NCBI GenBank assembly: GCA_030610325.1
Contig: JAUWRZ010000063.1
Span: forward strand, 1 to 8,697
DNA length: 8,697 bases
Direction: 5' to 3'
Origin: Sulfurimonadaceae bacterium
Lineage (GTDB): Bacteria > Campylobacterota > Campylobacteria > Campylobacterales > Sulfurimonadaceae
Numbering within the stretch: the stretch's first letter is position 1; each line of letters begins with the position of its first letter. A model generated the notes under the pieces. It did not search any database, was not told the DNA's origin, and saw nothing but the letters and a program-made list of their open reading frames with translations. A program made the position numbers and the translations under genes. Positions 1-5,431 of the stretch are shown here, one piece after another.

Positions 1-951
1 GACCTGAAGGACTCCCTCTTCGATAAGTGAGATCTTGACACATAAGAAGGTCCTGTTCTCTGCCAGTGTACTGGTCATCTTGTCGAGTAACTCATTCAGG
101 GAGTCTGCAGTGATGAGTATCTGATTGATATCGGCGATTGTCCGAAGGATCGTGTTGAGATGCTGCTGATTATCGTTTGCTTTTTCAAGTTCTCTGGTCC
201 TCTCTATGACAGCGCCTTCAAGATGCTCCTTATAGACGACATCACGGAGGGTGAGTTGACGTATCACGGTATGGATCACGCTCAGTAGTATGAGGATGGT
301 AGCCCAGGCAAAAGCGGCGTTCTTCCAAAACATGGTGATTGTCTCATCTGCCATGACGGCATAGGGCATCTTGATGCTGGTCACACCACGGATATCACCC
401 AGAGCATAATCATAAGCAGTCTCATAACGGCGTGAGATGTAAGGGATGACATCTTCCCTCTTACCATGACACTGCATACAGTAGGGTTGTATCTTCAGTG
501 GTGCAGTGTAGAAGAAATAGTCCTTGCCATCTTGTCGAATACTCTCCATATTCTCTTTACTTGAAGGGTTCTTATCAAAGTAGCGGATAGCCTCCTCCTC
601 AAAGCTATCGGCTCTGTTGACAGGGTTTCGGGGGCGGTCGGTCACATTTCGGATGGTGGTGCCATCTCTGTTGCGTTTTGAGAATTCGGTACTTATCTGT
701 GCTGAGGCATGTGCGGGTAGGAATCCGACAGTAGAGTCGTTTAGGTCAAGCCCACTGTCAAGGAACTGGTGATGATAGATATAACGCATGGAGACGAAGT
801 AGTTCTGCATGAGTTTTGCCCGGTCATAGGCACGGTTTTCGATGATGTCTTTTGTCTGGGAGTGGAGATAAAAAGTGATAAGCAGGGAGGCAGCGATGAT
901 GATGGTGGCTATAAGCCAGAAGAGTTGCCTGGTAAGGTCTAAAAAGCGCAT
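1..951 (-). CDS. Membrane sensor protein with periplasmic c-heme (DUF3365/Tll0287-like) domain and GAF domain, C-terminus outside window
   Basis: Open reading frame of 317 codons with no stop before the left edge, so the C-terminal part is missing. The ATG is preceded by GAGGA about 9 bases upstream. Visible layout: first membrane helix at residues about 10-29, a periplasmic region about 30-205 with a c-type heme site C158-M-Q-C161-H162, a second membrane helix about 211-231, a short charged coiled linker (about 240-262), then the start of a GAF domain from about 265 (LNTILRTIADINQIL). The arrangement matches DUF3365/Tll0287-like heme sensors. The output domain (histidine kinase, diguanylate cyclase or other) lies beyond the window and cannot be named. 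It follows the napGHL-cytochrome genes on the same strand, so a role sensing redox state or a small ligand such as NO for that block is plausible but inferred. Confidence 0.85.
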   Translation of the reverse strand, partial: MRFLDLTRQLFWLIATIIIAASLLITFYLHSQTKDIIENRAYDRAKLMQNYFVSMRYIYHHQFLDSGLDLNDSTVGFLPAHASAQISTEFSKRNRDGTTIRNVTDRPRNPVNRADSFEEEAIRYFDKNPSSKENMESIRQDGKDYFFYTAPLKIQPYCMQCHGKREDVIPYISRRYETAYDYALGDIRGVTSIKMPYAVMADETITMFWKNAAFAWATILILLSVIHTVIRQLTLRDVVYKEHLEGAVIERTRELEKANDNQQHLNTILRTIADINQILITADSLNELLDKMTSTLAENRTFLCVKISLIEEGVLQV

Positions 952-990
952 CACACTTTTCCTCAAGATCAAATATTTATCAATAGGTAA

Positions 991-999
991 AGTATAACA
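991..999 (-). promoter_or_regulatory. Likely extended -10 promoter of the heme sensor gene
   Basis: The minus strand reads TGTTATACT, which fits the extended -10 form TGnTATaaT used by the vegetative sigma factor in Campylobacterota. The predicted start of transcription is near 984, giving a leader of about 33 bases before the ATG at 951. No good -35 is visible, as is usual in this group. It suggests the sensor can be transcribed apart from the napGHL operon. Confidence 0.4.
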
Positions 1000-1076
1000 T
1001 CATATTTTGGCTTTCTGGTCTCAAGGCGTGATCCCTGTCTATTAGCATAGCGATCTGTATCAGATAGTAAAGAGTC

Positions 1077-1502
1077 TCACCACTGCCTGATCTTCTGATG
1101 ACAGCTGACACACTCCTGCAGGATATGTGAGTAGGTGGTCGCGATCTGGCTGTAATCATTGGCACCACCGAGCTGAGAGTTTAGTCTGTCACTATAGTTT
1201 TGGATCCGTTTACCGGCAGACTTGGCATACTTACGCGCAAAGTCCGGCCTATCCGGCATATTTCGCATCAATGCCTCTCCATGCTTTTCAAGGAACCTAT
1301 ACTCACTGTTCCTGAGTAGTTGGGCACCCTTATGCATCTCATCCTCTTTATTGTAAAGGATACCATGCTGTATCAACTCAAGTGACGAAGCAAAAGAGCT
1401 CATCACCTTTTTTAGCTCTTCTCTCTCTTTATCAGCTTCGGCAGAAGCAGCCAGTAGTGTTCCTATGAGGATCAAAGCCATCATTCGTAGTAGTGTCTTC
1501 AT
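1077..1502 (-). CDS. Periplasmic monoheme cytochrome, cytochrome c'-like
   Basis: A protein of 141 residues with a Sec signal peptide (hydrophobic stretch about 6-20, likely cut near AEA at 21-23) and a mostly helical, charged body. A single heme-binding motif C131-V-S-C134-H135 sits seven residues from the C-terminus, followed by QKIRQW. A C-terminal CxxCH after a four-helix bundle is the hallmark of the cytochrome c' family, whose heme can bind NO or CO; family membership here is judged from size and motif position only. It starts 10 bases after the napL-like stop and probably belongs to the napGHL operon. It could carry electrons from NapGH, buffer NO, or partner with the heme sensor downstream; none of these is shown by the sequence. 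It could instead be a small electron-transfer cytochrome of another class. Confidence 0.85.
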   Translation of the reverse strand: MKTLLRMMALILIGTLLAASAEADKEREELKKVMSSFASSLELIQHGILYNKEDEMHKGAQLLRNSEYRFLEKHGEALMRNMPDRPDFARKYAKSAGKRIQNYSDRLNSQLGGANDYSQIATTYSHILQECVSCHQKIRQW

Positions 1503-1508
1503 CTGTCT

Positions 1509-1515
1509 CTCCTTA
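1509..1515 (-). promoter_or_regulatory. Ribosome binding site overlapping the napL-like stop codon
   Basis: The minus strand reads TAAGGAG. The TAA is the stop codon of the napL-like gene and AAGGAG is the Shine-Dalgarno sequence of the cytochrome gene, 6 bases before its ATG at 1502. This supports co-transcription and possible translational coupling and fixes the cytochrome start. Confidence 0.7.
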
Positions 1516-2460
1516 GTCTAATCTCCAAAATCGCAATCTGTCATCTTCATCAGCCGTGATCAGCTCATCTGAAGTGAAAAAATCCATCTTGAGGATGGTC
1601 TGTCTGTGCCCTTTGAGAAGGTAACGCTCTTTGAGGTCACTGGTCGTGACGACTGAGATCTCATCCTCTTCGTTTTTGACAAAGGCCGCCATGGTCGCAT
1701 CGGGATTGAGGGCGACGGTATAGATAAAGAAGTCACCTTTGGTCATCGTGAAGCTTGAGGGTGTCTTATAGAGGACGACACGTTTGTCTTTTCCTCCACT
1801 TAATAGCATGCCGTTATTGTAGTCTATGGAGAAGATCTCGCGTTTATTGGCTTTACGAAAGGTCTCGACCACTGTACCTCTCCTGACATCGATCTTAGAG
1901 ATAAGAGGAGACTCATCTGCCGTATAGAGGTAGTGCCTCTGCTTATCAAGGACGATGTCTGACAGACTTGCCTGATTGAGCTGTTTTGAGTAGATGACCT
2001 TTTTTGCTTTGAGGTCATAGAGCATCAGTCTATTGCTCATCATGCCAATGACAGCGGTCTCTTCATCGACAAATTTCACCTCCTGTAAGGTGAGCTTTTG
2101 CGACTTTTCCAGTAGCTTTGTCAGTTTTTTATCTTCATAAAGGTAGAGCTCCCTCCAGCCGCTGAACACCCTCGCCACAAAAAGAAGCTTGCCTTTAAAG
2201 TAGTCGACACTAAAGATCAGAGAACGCATATCATCACCCCAGATATCTTTGATGATCGGTAACACTATTTGATCGACCAATGTGTCACTTTTAATATCAT
2301 AGATATCGATGATCCCCTCTTCTGTACCGATTATGAGGGTGTCACCGACTTTCACAAAGTCTGAGACGGCTCCACTGGCCTGGATATAGCGGTAAGGAGC
2401 GATCTCTTTTGCAAGAGCGACACTTAGGAGAAGCAGTAAGATGATGAGTAGCTTTTTCAT
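1513..2460 (-). CDS. napL: NapL-like periplasmic WD40-type beta-propeller protein
   Basis: A protein of 315 residues with a clear Sec signal peptide (MKKLLIILLLLLSVALA, cut before K18). The rest has repeated WD40/PQQ-like blades, for example a blade ending LYTADESPLISKIDV and a final blade with GHRQTILKMDFF...DDRLRFWRLD at the C-terminus. NapL is a periplasmic protein of Campylobacterota nap clusters of about 300 residues whose exact role in nitrate respiration is not settled. Its ATG overlaps the napH stop by 4 bases (ATGA), a sign of translational coupling. The name rests on fold, length and position after napGH; WD40 proteins are poorly conserved, so a different propeller protein is possible. 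Products of such genes act outside the inner membrane, here probably with the quinol dehydrogenase or the cytochrome. Confidence 0.75.
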   Translation of the reverse strand: MKKLLIILLLLLSVALAKEIAPYRYIQASGAVSDFVKVGDTLIIGTEEGIIDIYDIKSDTLVDQIVLPIIKDIWGDDMRSLIFSVDYFKGKLLFVARVFSGWRELYLYEDKKLTKLLEKSQKLTLQEVKFVDEETAVIGMMSNRLMLYDLKAKKVIYSKQLNQASLSDIVLDKQRHYLYTADESPLISKIDVRRGTVVETFRKANKREIFSIDYNNGMLLSGGKDKRVVLYKTPSSFTMTKGDFFIYTVALNPDATMAAFVKNEEDEISVVTTSDLKERYLLKGHRQTILKMDFFTSDELITADEDDRLRFWRLD

Positions 2461-3284
2461 GCTCTGCCTCGCATCTGTTCAGCTATTGATACTATGGAGA
2501 AGCTCAGTGCCTGAGAGTCACAGGCTTCTACACAGCGTCCGCATTTCACGCACTCTATCTGGGTGACTGGACGACTCTCTTTACCGACCATATCCAGGAC
2601 CTGCTCTTCCGGACAGGCTTTAAGACAGGCCTGGGCGTTGATGCATCTATCTTTGTCATGAACGACTTTGATGATGCTGTATTTCCCGACTATGGCATTG
2701 AAGCCGCCAAGCGGGCAGAGATGACCGCACCATCCGTGACGCTGTGAGAAGAGGTCAAAGAGAAAGATGGCTACCAGAAAGACCCACCCGAAACCAAAGC
2801 CGAAGATGATGCCCCTGTGGGTGATGGCGATGGGACTGATCATCTCAAACGCTGCGACACTGAAAAGATAGGAGAGTAGTAGGCTCAGGGCGATGATCCA
2901 GTAACGTATATGGCGGCTTAGTACCGGACCACTGGACCTCTCATCAAGATGCAGCTTCTCTCTGAGCCATGCTGCGCCATCGGTGATCATATTGACCGGA
3001 CAGACCCAGGAGCAGAAGAAACGGCCGCCGATGATAGCGTAGAAGAAGAGCACTACCGCCACTCCCATGAGCATATCTGTGGCAATCACTGCACCGGCAA
3101 AGAAGCTTTGCAGGGTCGCATAGGGGTCAGAGAGAGGGATAAGGCCGAAGTAACGGGCACTGCTGAAGTTGCCGACGACTATCTGCCATCCGTAGGCATT
3201 GGCACCGAAGTAGGCAGTCATAAGAAGTACCTGCACGACTCTGCGTGCCAGTAAGAAGCGCTGCTTATAGAGGAACCTAGTCAT
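2457..3284 (-). CDS. napH: NapH-type membrane quinol dehydrogenase subunit with iron-sulfur clusters
   Basis: A protein of 275 residues with four membrane helices (about 17-37, 63-85, 127-147, 158-178). It carries both CxxxCP motifs typical of NapH: C91-SWV-C95-P and C186-GHL-C190-P. The C-terminal part holds two ferredoxin-like motifs: C214-INAQA-C220-LKA-C224-P, which lacks the second cysteine (Ala217 stands in its place), and C245-VK-C248-GR-C251-VEA-C255, which is complete. NapH oxidises menaquinol in the cytoplasmic membrane and passes electrons to NapG. The ATG overlaps the napG end by 8 bases and has a good site (AAGGGA) upstream. The paralogous NosH and the assembly protein CcoG/RdxA share parts of this design, but length, order after napG and motif spacing favour NapH. 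Confidence 0.9.
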   Translation of the reverse strand: MTRFLYKQRFLLARRVVQVLLMTAYFGANAYGWQIVVGNFSSARYFGLIPLSDPYATLQSFFAGAVIATDMLMGVAVVLFFYAIIGGRFFCSWVCPVNMITDGAAWLREKLHLDERSSGPVLSRHIRYWIIALSLLLSYLFSVAAFEMISPIAITHRGIIFGFGFGWVFLVAIFLFDLFSQRHGWCGHLCPLGGFNAIVGKYSIIKVVHDKDRCINAQACLKACPEEQVLDMVGKESRPVTQIECVKCGRCVEACDSQALSFSIVSIAEQMRGRA

Positions 3285-4089
3285 CGTAAAGTCCCTTCAA
3301 GATACCATCGACATCATTGACATTATCGAGGGCACTTTTTTGATTACGCTTCGTCCTGTCAAGGATGACATCGCCTGAACGTTGATTGATACGTTTCTCA
3401 TCGTCCTCCTCCCAACCGACGATGTAGTGGGAACCGACATCCCCGCTGGAGACAGAGAGTGGCAGTACATGGATGGAGGCTATCTCGGTCGGGCAGGCGC
3501 GTTCACACATGCCGCATCCGGTGCAGAAATCGGGGTCGACTACTGGTTTTAAAAATGCGTGCATATCGGTACGCGGGTTGCGCTCATTGGTCAAGACGAT
3601 GGCTGTGTCCGCCAGTGGACAGGCCCGGATACACATCGTACACTGTAGGCCCAGGTAGGCAAGGCAGGTCTCAGTATTGATAGTAGCCAGTCCCATCCTT
3701 GCGTTGTCTATGGAGAGTTCATCATCGACACGTAAGAGATCGAGGTCGAGTGACTTGCTTGGGCAGATGGATGCACAGGGGATGTCGGGACACATCTGGC
3801 AGGCTTGGACTCTGGGGGTAAAGTAGGGTGTTCCGATGGAGATCTGGTCAGAGATAGTAGCGAGTTCGAGTGCATCGTACGGACAAGCTTCCACACACAT
3901 ACCGCAGCGTATGCAGGTGGAGACAAAATCTTTCTCATTCAACGCACCGGGTGGCCGTAGGACCAGCTTGTTAGCCTGTGCCTGGCTGAGGTAAGCACTC
4001 CACGCTATGGCACCAAAGGCTCCATAGCCAAGAGCATTGACCATCTTTAGTAAGAAATGTCTTCTTTCAGGTTCATCTGTCTCATTCAT
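3277..4089 (-). CDS. napG: NapG-type periplasmic ferredoxin subunit of quinol dehydrogenase
   Basis: With the start at 4089 the protein has 270 residues. The N-terminus has a twin-arginine signal (E8-RR-HFLLK, hydrophobic segment about 16-33, AQA near 37-39), followed by the NapG-typical LRPPGAL. Four [4Fe-4S] motifs are visible: C59/62/65/69, C97/100/105/109, C142/150/153/157 and C189/192/195/199. NapG is exported folded by Tat and relays electrons from NapH to periplasmic acceptors, classically NapB/NapA. In-frame starts further upstream exist at 4104 (ATG) and 4107 (GTG), but neither has a ribosome site; the one before 4089 is also weak (GGGA at 9 bases, AGAAAG adjacent), so the start is uncertain. 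It is the first gene of the block; napA is not next to it. NosG is the main alternative, as it is a close homologue. Confidence 0.88.
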   Translation of the reverse strand: MNETDEPERRHFLLKMVNALGYGAFGAIAWSAYLSQAQANKLVLRPPGALNEKDFVSTCIRCGMCVEACPYDALELATISDQISIGTPYFTPRVQACQMCPDIPCASICPSKSLDLDLLRVDDELSIDNARMGLATINTETCLAYLGLQCTMCIRACPLADTAIVLTNERNPRTDMHAFLKPVVDPDFCTGCGMCERACPTEIASIHVLPLSVSSGDVGSHYIVGWEEDDEKRINQRSGDVILDRTKRNQKSALDNVNDVDGILKGLYDD

Positions 4090-4120
4090 CTTTCTGAGTC
4101 CCATCACATGATCGGTCTAT

Positions 4121-4148
4121 GTAGTAGAATAATATTTATTAATACTAC
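4121..4148. promoter_or_regulatory. Inverted repeat GTAGTA-N16-TACTAC, possible napG operator and promoter
   Basis: Perfect 6-base half sites (4121-4126 and 4143-4148) flank a 16-base AT-only centre except for one G. The minus strand has TATTAT at 4134-4129 inside it, which could serve as a -10 with transcription starting near 4122 and a leader of about 33 bases to the ATG at 4089. A repressor bound to the half sites would cover this -10. It does not match the FNR/CRP consensus. Whether a protein binds is inference. Confidence 0.35.
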
Positions 4149-4301
4149 TCCTTGCTGTTTGATGAGGAGGTTAGCATGACTTGTTAGTAAGAAATACTTA
4201 TATCTTTGGAAGAAAAAAGTAAATATTCTTAGTTGATGCGATTACTGGATCATTAAATATTTAACAATAGATAATTCCTATCAGTAAGAGTCTTTACGAC
4301 A

Positions 4302-4310
4302 TGGTATTAT
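4302..4310 (+). promoter_or_regulatory. Candidate extended -10 promoter reading rightward
   Basis: The plus strand reads TGGTATTAT, a good extended -10, with transcription predicted to start near 4317. There is no annotated plus-strand gene downstream, only a 34-codon frame at 4328-4432, so the product might be a short peptide or an antisense RNA to the small gene at 4424-4672. Confidence 0.3.
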
Positions 4311-4327
4311 AAAAAGTTATCTTGCAT

Positions 4328-4432
4328 ATGGTTATTAAAGAGCGTATGGATATTCTCAGGAGTCAGTCATGGGAAAAGACATTTGAACAGAGTCACTGCT
4401 GTAAAGAAGCAGTACTATCAGGTCTATCCTGA
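4328..4432 (+). CDS. Tentative 34-residue peptide, unrecognised
   Basis: An ATG-initiated frame of 34 codons begins 11 bases after the start of transcription predicted from the extended -10 at 4302-4310. The peptide has a charged N-terminal half (MVIKERMDILRSQSW) and a Cys-Cys pair at 24-25. There is no clear ribosome site; a second ATG seven codons in has AAAGAG upstream. Its last 9 bases overlap the 3' end of the opposite gene. Nothing is recognised and a chance frame is quite possible. Confidence 0.15.
   Translation: MVIKERMDILRSQSWEKTFEQSHCCKEAVLSGLS
4395..4413. repeat. Small hairpin ACTGCT-N7-AGCAGT beyond the small gene's 3' end
   Basis: A perfect 6-base stem with a 7-base loop lies 11 bases beyond the stop of the 82-residue gene. 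A second hairpin (TCAGG-TCTAT-CCTGA, 4418-4432) covers that stop. Neither is followed by a run of T on either strand, so these are only weak candidates for a transcript end. Confidence 0.3.
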
Positions 4433-4672
4433 AAAAAGAGTCTCATCACCGTTTTTGATCTCATATAAAGTCTGACTTTTAGTCGGTGTGTTAGCTGTAG
4501 TGTTGTCTGATATCGCAGGGTTTTTAAGTGCGCCGCTAAACTCTCTGTTTACAGGCTCATTGATAGATGTTCCCAGATCTTCATCTGTTTGAGTCGAGTC
4601 ACTATTGGACGTAAGAAAGGCCGTTGTCAGTAATCCTGATGCAAGGATGACAGTTAGGTTTAAACGATTCAT
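4424..4672 (-). CDS. Small exported hypothetical protein
   Basis: An 82-residue protein starting at the ATG at 4672, with AGGA 8 bases upstream. A longer frame reaches a GTG at 4753 but has no ribosome site there, and the shorter form begins directly with a signal-peptide-like N-terminus (MNRLNLTVILASGLLTTAF). The mature part is polar, rich in Thr, Asn, Ser, Asp and Glu, without cysteine and without a recognisable domain; it may be disordered. It has its own extended -10 promoter at 4805-4813 and is separated from its neighbours. I do not recognise the family. The combination of signal peptide, ribosome site and promoter supports a real gene, but a comparison with related genomes is lacking. 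Confidence 0.5.
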   Translation of the reverse strand: MNRLNLTVILASGLLTTAFLTSNSDSTQTDEDLGTSINEPVNREFSGALKNPAISDNTTANTPTKSQTLYEIKNGDETLFSG

Positions 4673-4773
4673 CGATAAGTCCTGTTTTGATAGAGTAGTA
4701 AGCAGAAGTAGTTCCACTTTGCTTAAGTCGTGTTGTGATCTCGATGAGTCCACAGTCTTGGGATGATGTCTGG

Positions 4774-4791
4774 TAGTGTGATTTTACACTA
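4774..4791. promoter_or_regulatory. Inverted repeat TAGTGT-N6-ACACTA downstream of a promoter
   Basis: Perfect 6-base half sites (4774-4779, 4786-4791) lie at about +7 to +25 of the transcript predicted from the promoter at 4805-4813. It could be an operator placed to block transcription or a hairpin in the long leader (about 126 bases) of the small exported protein gene. Confidence 0.3.
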
Positions 4792-4804
4792 ACTTTGTTG
4801 TTAG

Positions 4805-4813
4805 AATATAACA
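4805..4813 (-). promoter_or_regulatory. Extended -10 promoter of the small exported protein gene
   Basis: The minus strand reads TGTTATATT, close to the TGnTATaaT form. Transcription is predicted to start near 4798, giving a leader of about 126 bases before the ATG at 4672. It lies after the ppnP terminator hairpin, consistent with a separate transcription unit. Confidence 0.45.
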
Positions 4814-4902
4814 TTGATATTACGGAGGTGTTACGATCGATCCAAGTATCTGTATCATCTGCCTCTTATGAGAGGTCTGGAGGAGATCCAAGAGTAGAGG
4901 TA

Positions 4903-4920
4903 GGTAGCCAGTGAGCTACC
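4903..4920 (-). terminator. Hairpin terminator candidate after ppnP
   Basis: GGTAGC-N6-GCTACC, a perfect 6-base stem, starts 15 bases after the ppnP stop. On the minus strand it is followed by a pyrimidine-rich but interrupted stretch (TACCTCTACTCTT), so it is a modest intrinsic terminator. A further small hairpin (CCTCT-TATG-AGAGG) lies at 4862-4875. Confidence 0.45.
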
Positions 4921-4934
4921 GTAAAAAGATCAGC

Positions 4935-5249
4935 TTAGTTGAGATAAGAGCAGCAGTAATCTGTGATACTTTTGACACGGACTACAAAGCTGGAGTTGGC
5001 ACCGACTTCAAAAGTGTCTCCGCCATTGATCTCCTGCCACTCGCTGCTTCCTGGAAGTGAGACATCAAGTCTACCCTCTAAGATCTCCATTATCTCTGCG
5101 GCGTCAGTACCGAACTCATACTCTCCGGGCATCATGATACCGAGTGTCTTATAGGTCCCATCTTCAAACTTGACCGTCCTGCTAGTCACATTTCCATCAA
5201 AGTAGAGATTTGCTTTTTTTACTACTGTCACGTTATCAAACTGTTTCAT
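4935..5249 (-). CDS. ppnP: Pyrimidine/purine nucleoside phosphorylase PpnP (YaiE/DUF1255 family)
   Basis: A 104-residue, single-domain cupin-like protein. Conserved family features are visible: G-x-V near 19-21, the block [13 protein letters not shown] (37-48), [18 protein letters not shown] (51-67) resembling the E. coli block with GALNVLLP, W71-Q, the F80-V stretch, and the ending DYCCSYL (compare YLCRYL). E. coli PpnP is 94 residues; the extra length here is at the N-terminus. The enzyme splits a wide range of nucleosides with phosphate to give the base and ribose-1-phosphate, in the cytosol, as part of nucleoside salvage. The ATG at 5249 has AAAAGG 7 bases upstream; an upstream TTG at 5252 is less likely. 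It is transcribed alone, divergent from the OmpA-family gene, from a perfect TATAAT at 5284-5279. Confidence 0.93.
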   Translation of the reverse strand: MKQFDNVTVVKKANLYFDGNVTSRTVKFEDGTYKTLGIMMPGEYEFGTDAAEIMEILEGRLDVSLPGSSEWQEINGGDTFEVGANSSFVVRVKSITDYCCSYLN

Positions 5250-5278
5250 CAAACTGCCTTTTGTATGTGAATGATCGG

Positions 5279-5284
5279 ATTATA
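5279..5284 (-). promoter_or_regulatory. -10 promoter element of ppnP
   Basis: A perfect TATAAT on the minus strand predicts transcription from about 5272, 23 bases before the ATG at 5249. No convincing -35 hexamer is seen at normal spacing. Confidence 0.5.
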
Positions 5285-5390
5285 GCGTAGTGTGCCATAG
5301 GTAAGTCGAACCATAAAAGTACTTGAGGCTCTTATCCCATTATTATATCTCATCATTAAGATCGTAATAAAACAGTCGTTACCTTTTTTT

Positions 5391-5399
5391 TGATACTAT
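5391..5399 (+). promoter_or_regulatory. Extended -10 promoter of the OmpA-family lipoprotein gene
   Basis: The plus strand reads TGATACTAT directly after a run of eight T. It fits TGnTAnnaT, with transcription predicted near 5406 and a leader of about 26 bases that contains the AGGAG site at 5422-5426. An alternative upstream element (TATTAT at 5341-5346) is possible. Confidence 0.4.
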
Positions 5400-5431
5400 T
5401 CGTTTTAATATTCATAGAGATAGGAGAGTAT

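Larger units (their letters stand above)
4090..4423. other. AT-rich intergenic region upstream of napG
   Basis: A stretch of 334 bases without a well supported gene. It holds an inverted repeat at 4121-4148 near the napG start, a 12-base AT palindrome (TTAAATATTTAA) at 4253-4264, a plus-strand extended -10 at 4302-4310 and a hairpin at 4395-4413. A plus-strand 34-codon frame (4328-4432) is described separately. I see no remnant of napA or another nap gene. Confidence 0.6.

Noticed and set aside
1053..1065. Palindrome ATCTG-TAT-CAGAT after the cytochrome gene, considered as a terminator
   Set aside because: The stem is only 5 bases with a 3-base loop and no T run follows on the minus strand.
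1127..1315. Plus-strand frame of 62 codons inside the cytochrome gene
   Set aside because: It is antisense to a well supported cytochrome gene, has no known domain and no ribosome site of note.
2949..3254. Plus-strand frame of 101 codons inside napH
   Set aside because: It lies wholly antisense to napH, whose motifs are clear, and its composition looks like a shadow frame.
4161..4187. Strong Shine-Dalgarno-like GAGGAGG followed by an ATG on the plus strand
   Set aside because: The frame stops after three codons (ATG ACT TGT TAG), so it cannot encode a protein; a leader peptide is not supported by any following gene.
4602..4814. Alternative 70-codon minus-strand frame overlapping the small exported protein
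   Set aside because: Its start lies before the predicted transcription start and it has no signal peptide or ribosome site; the 4424-4672 frame explains the region better.
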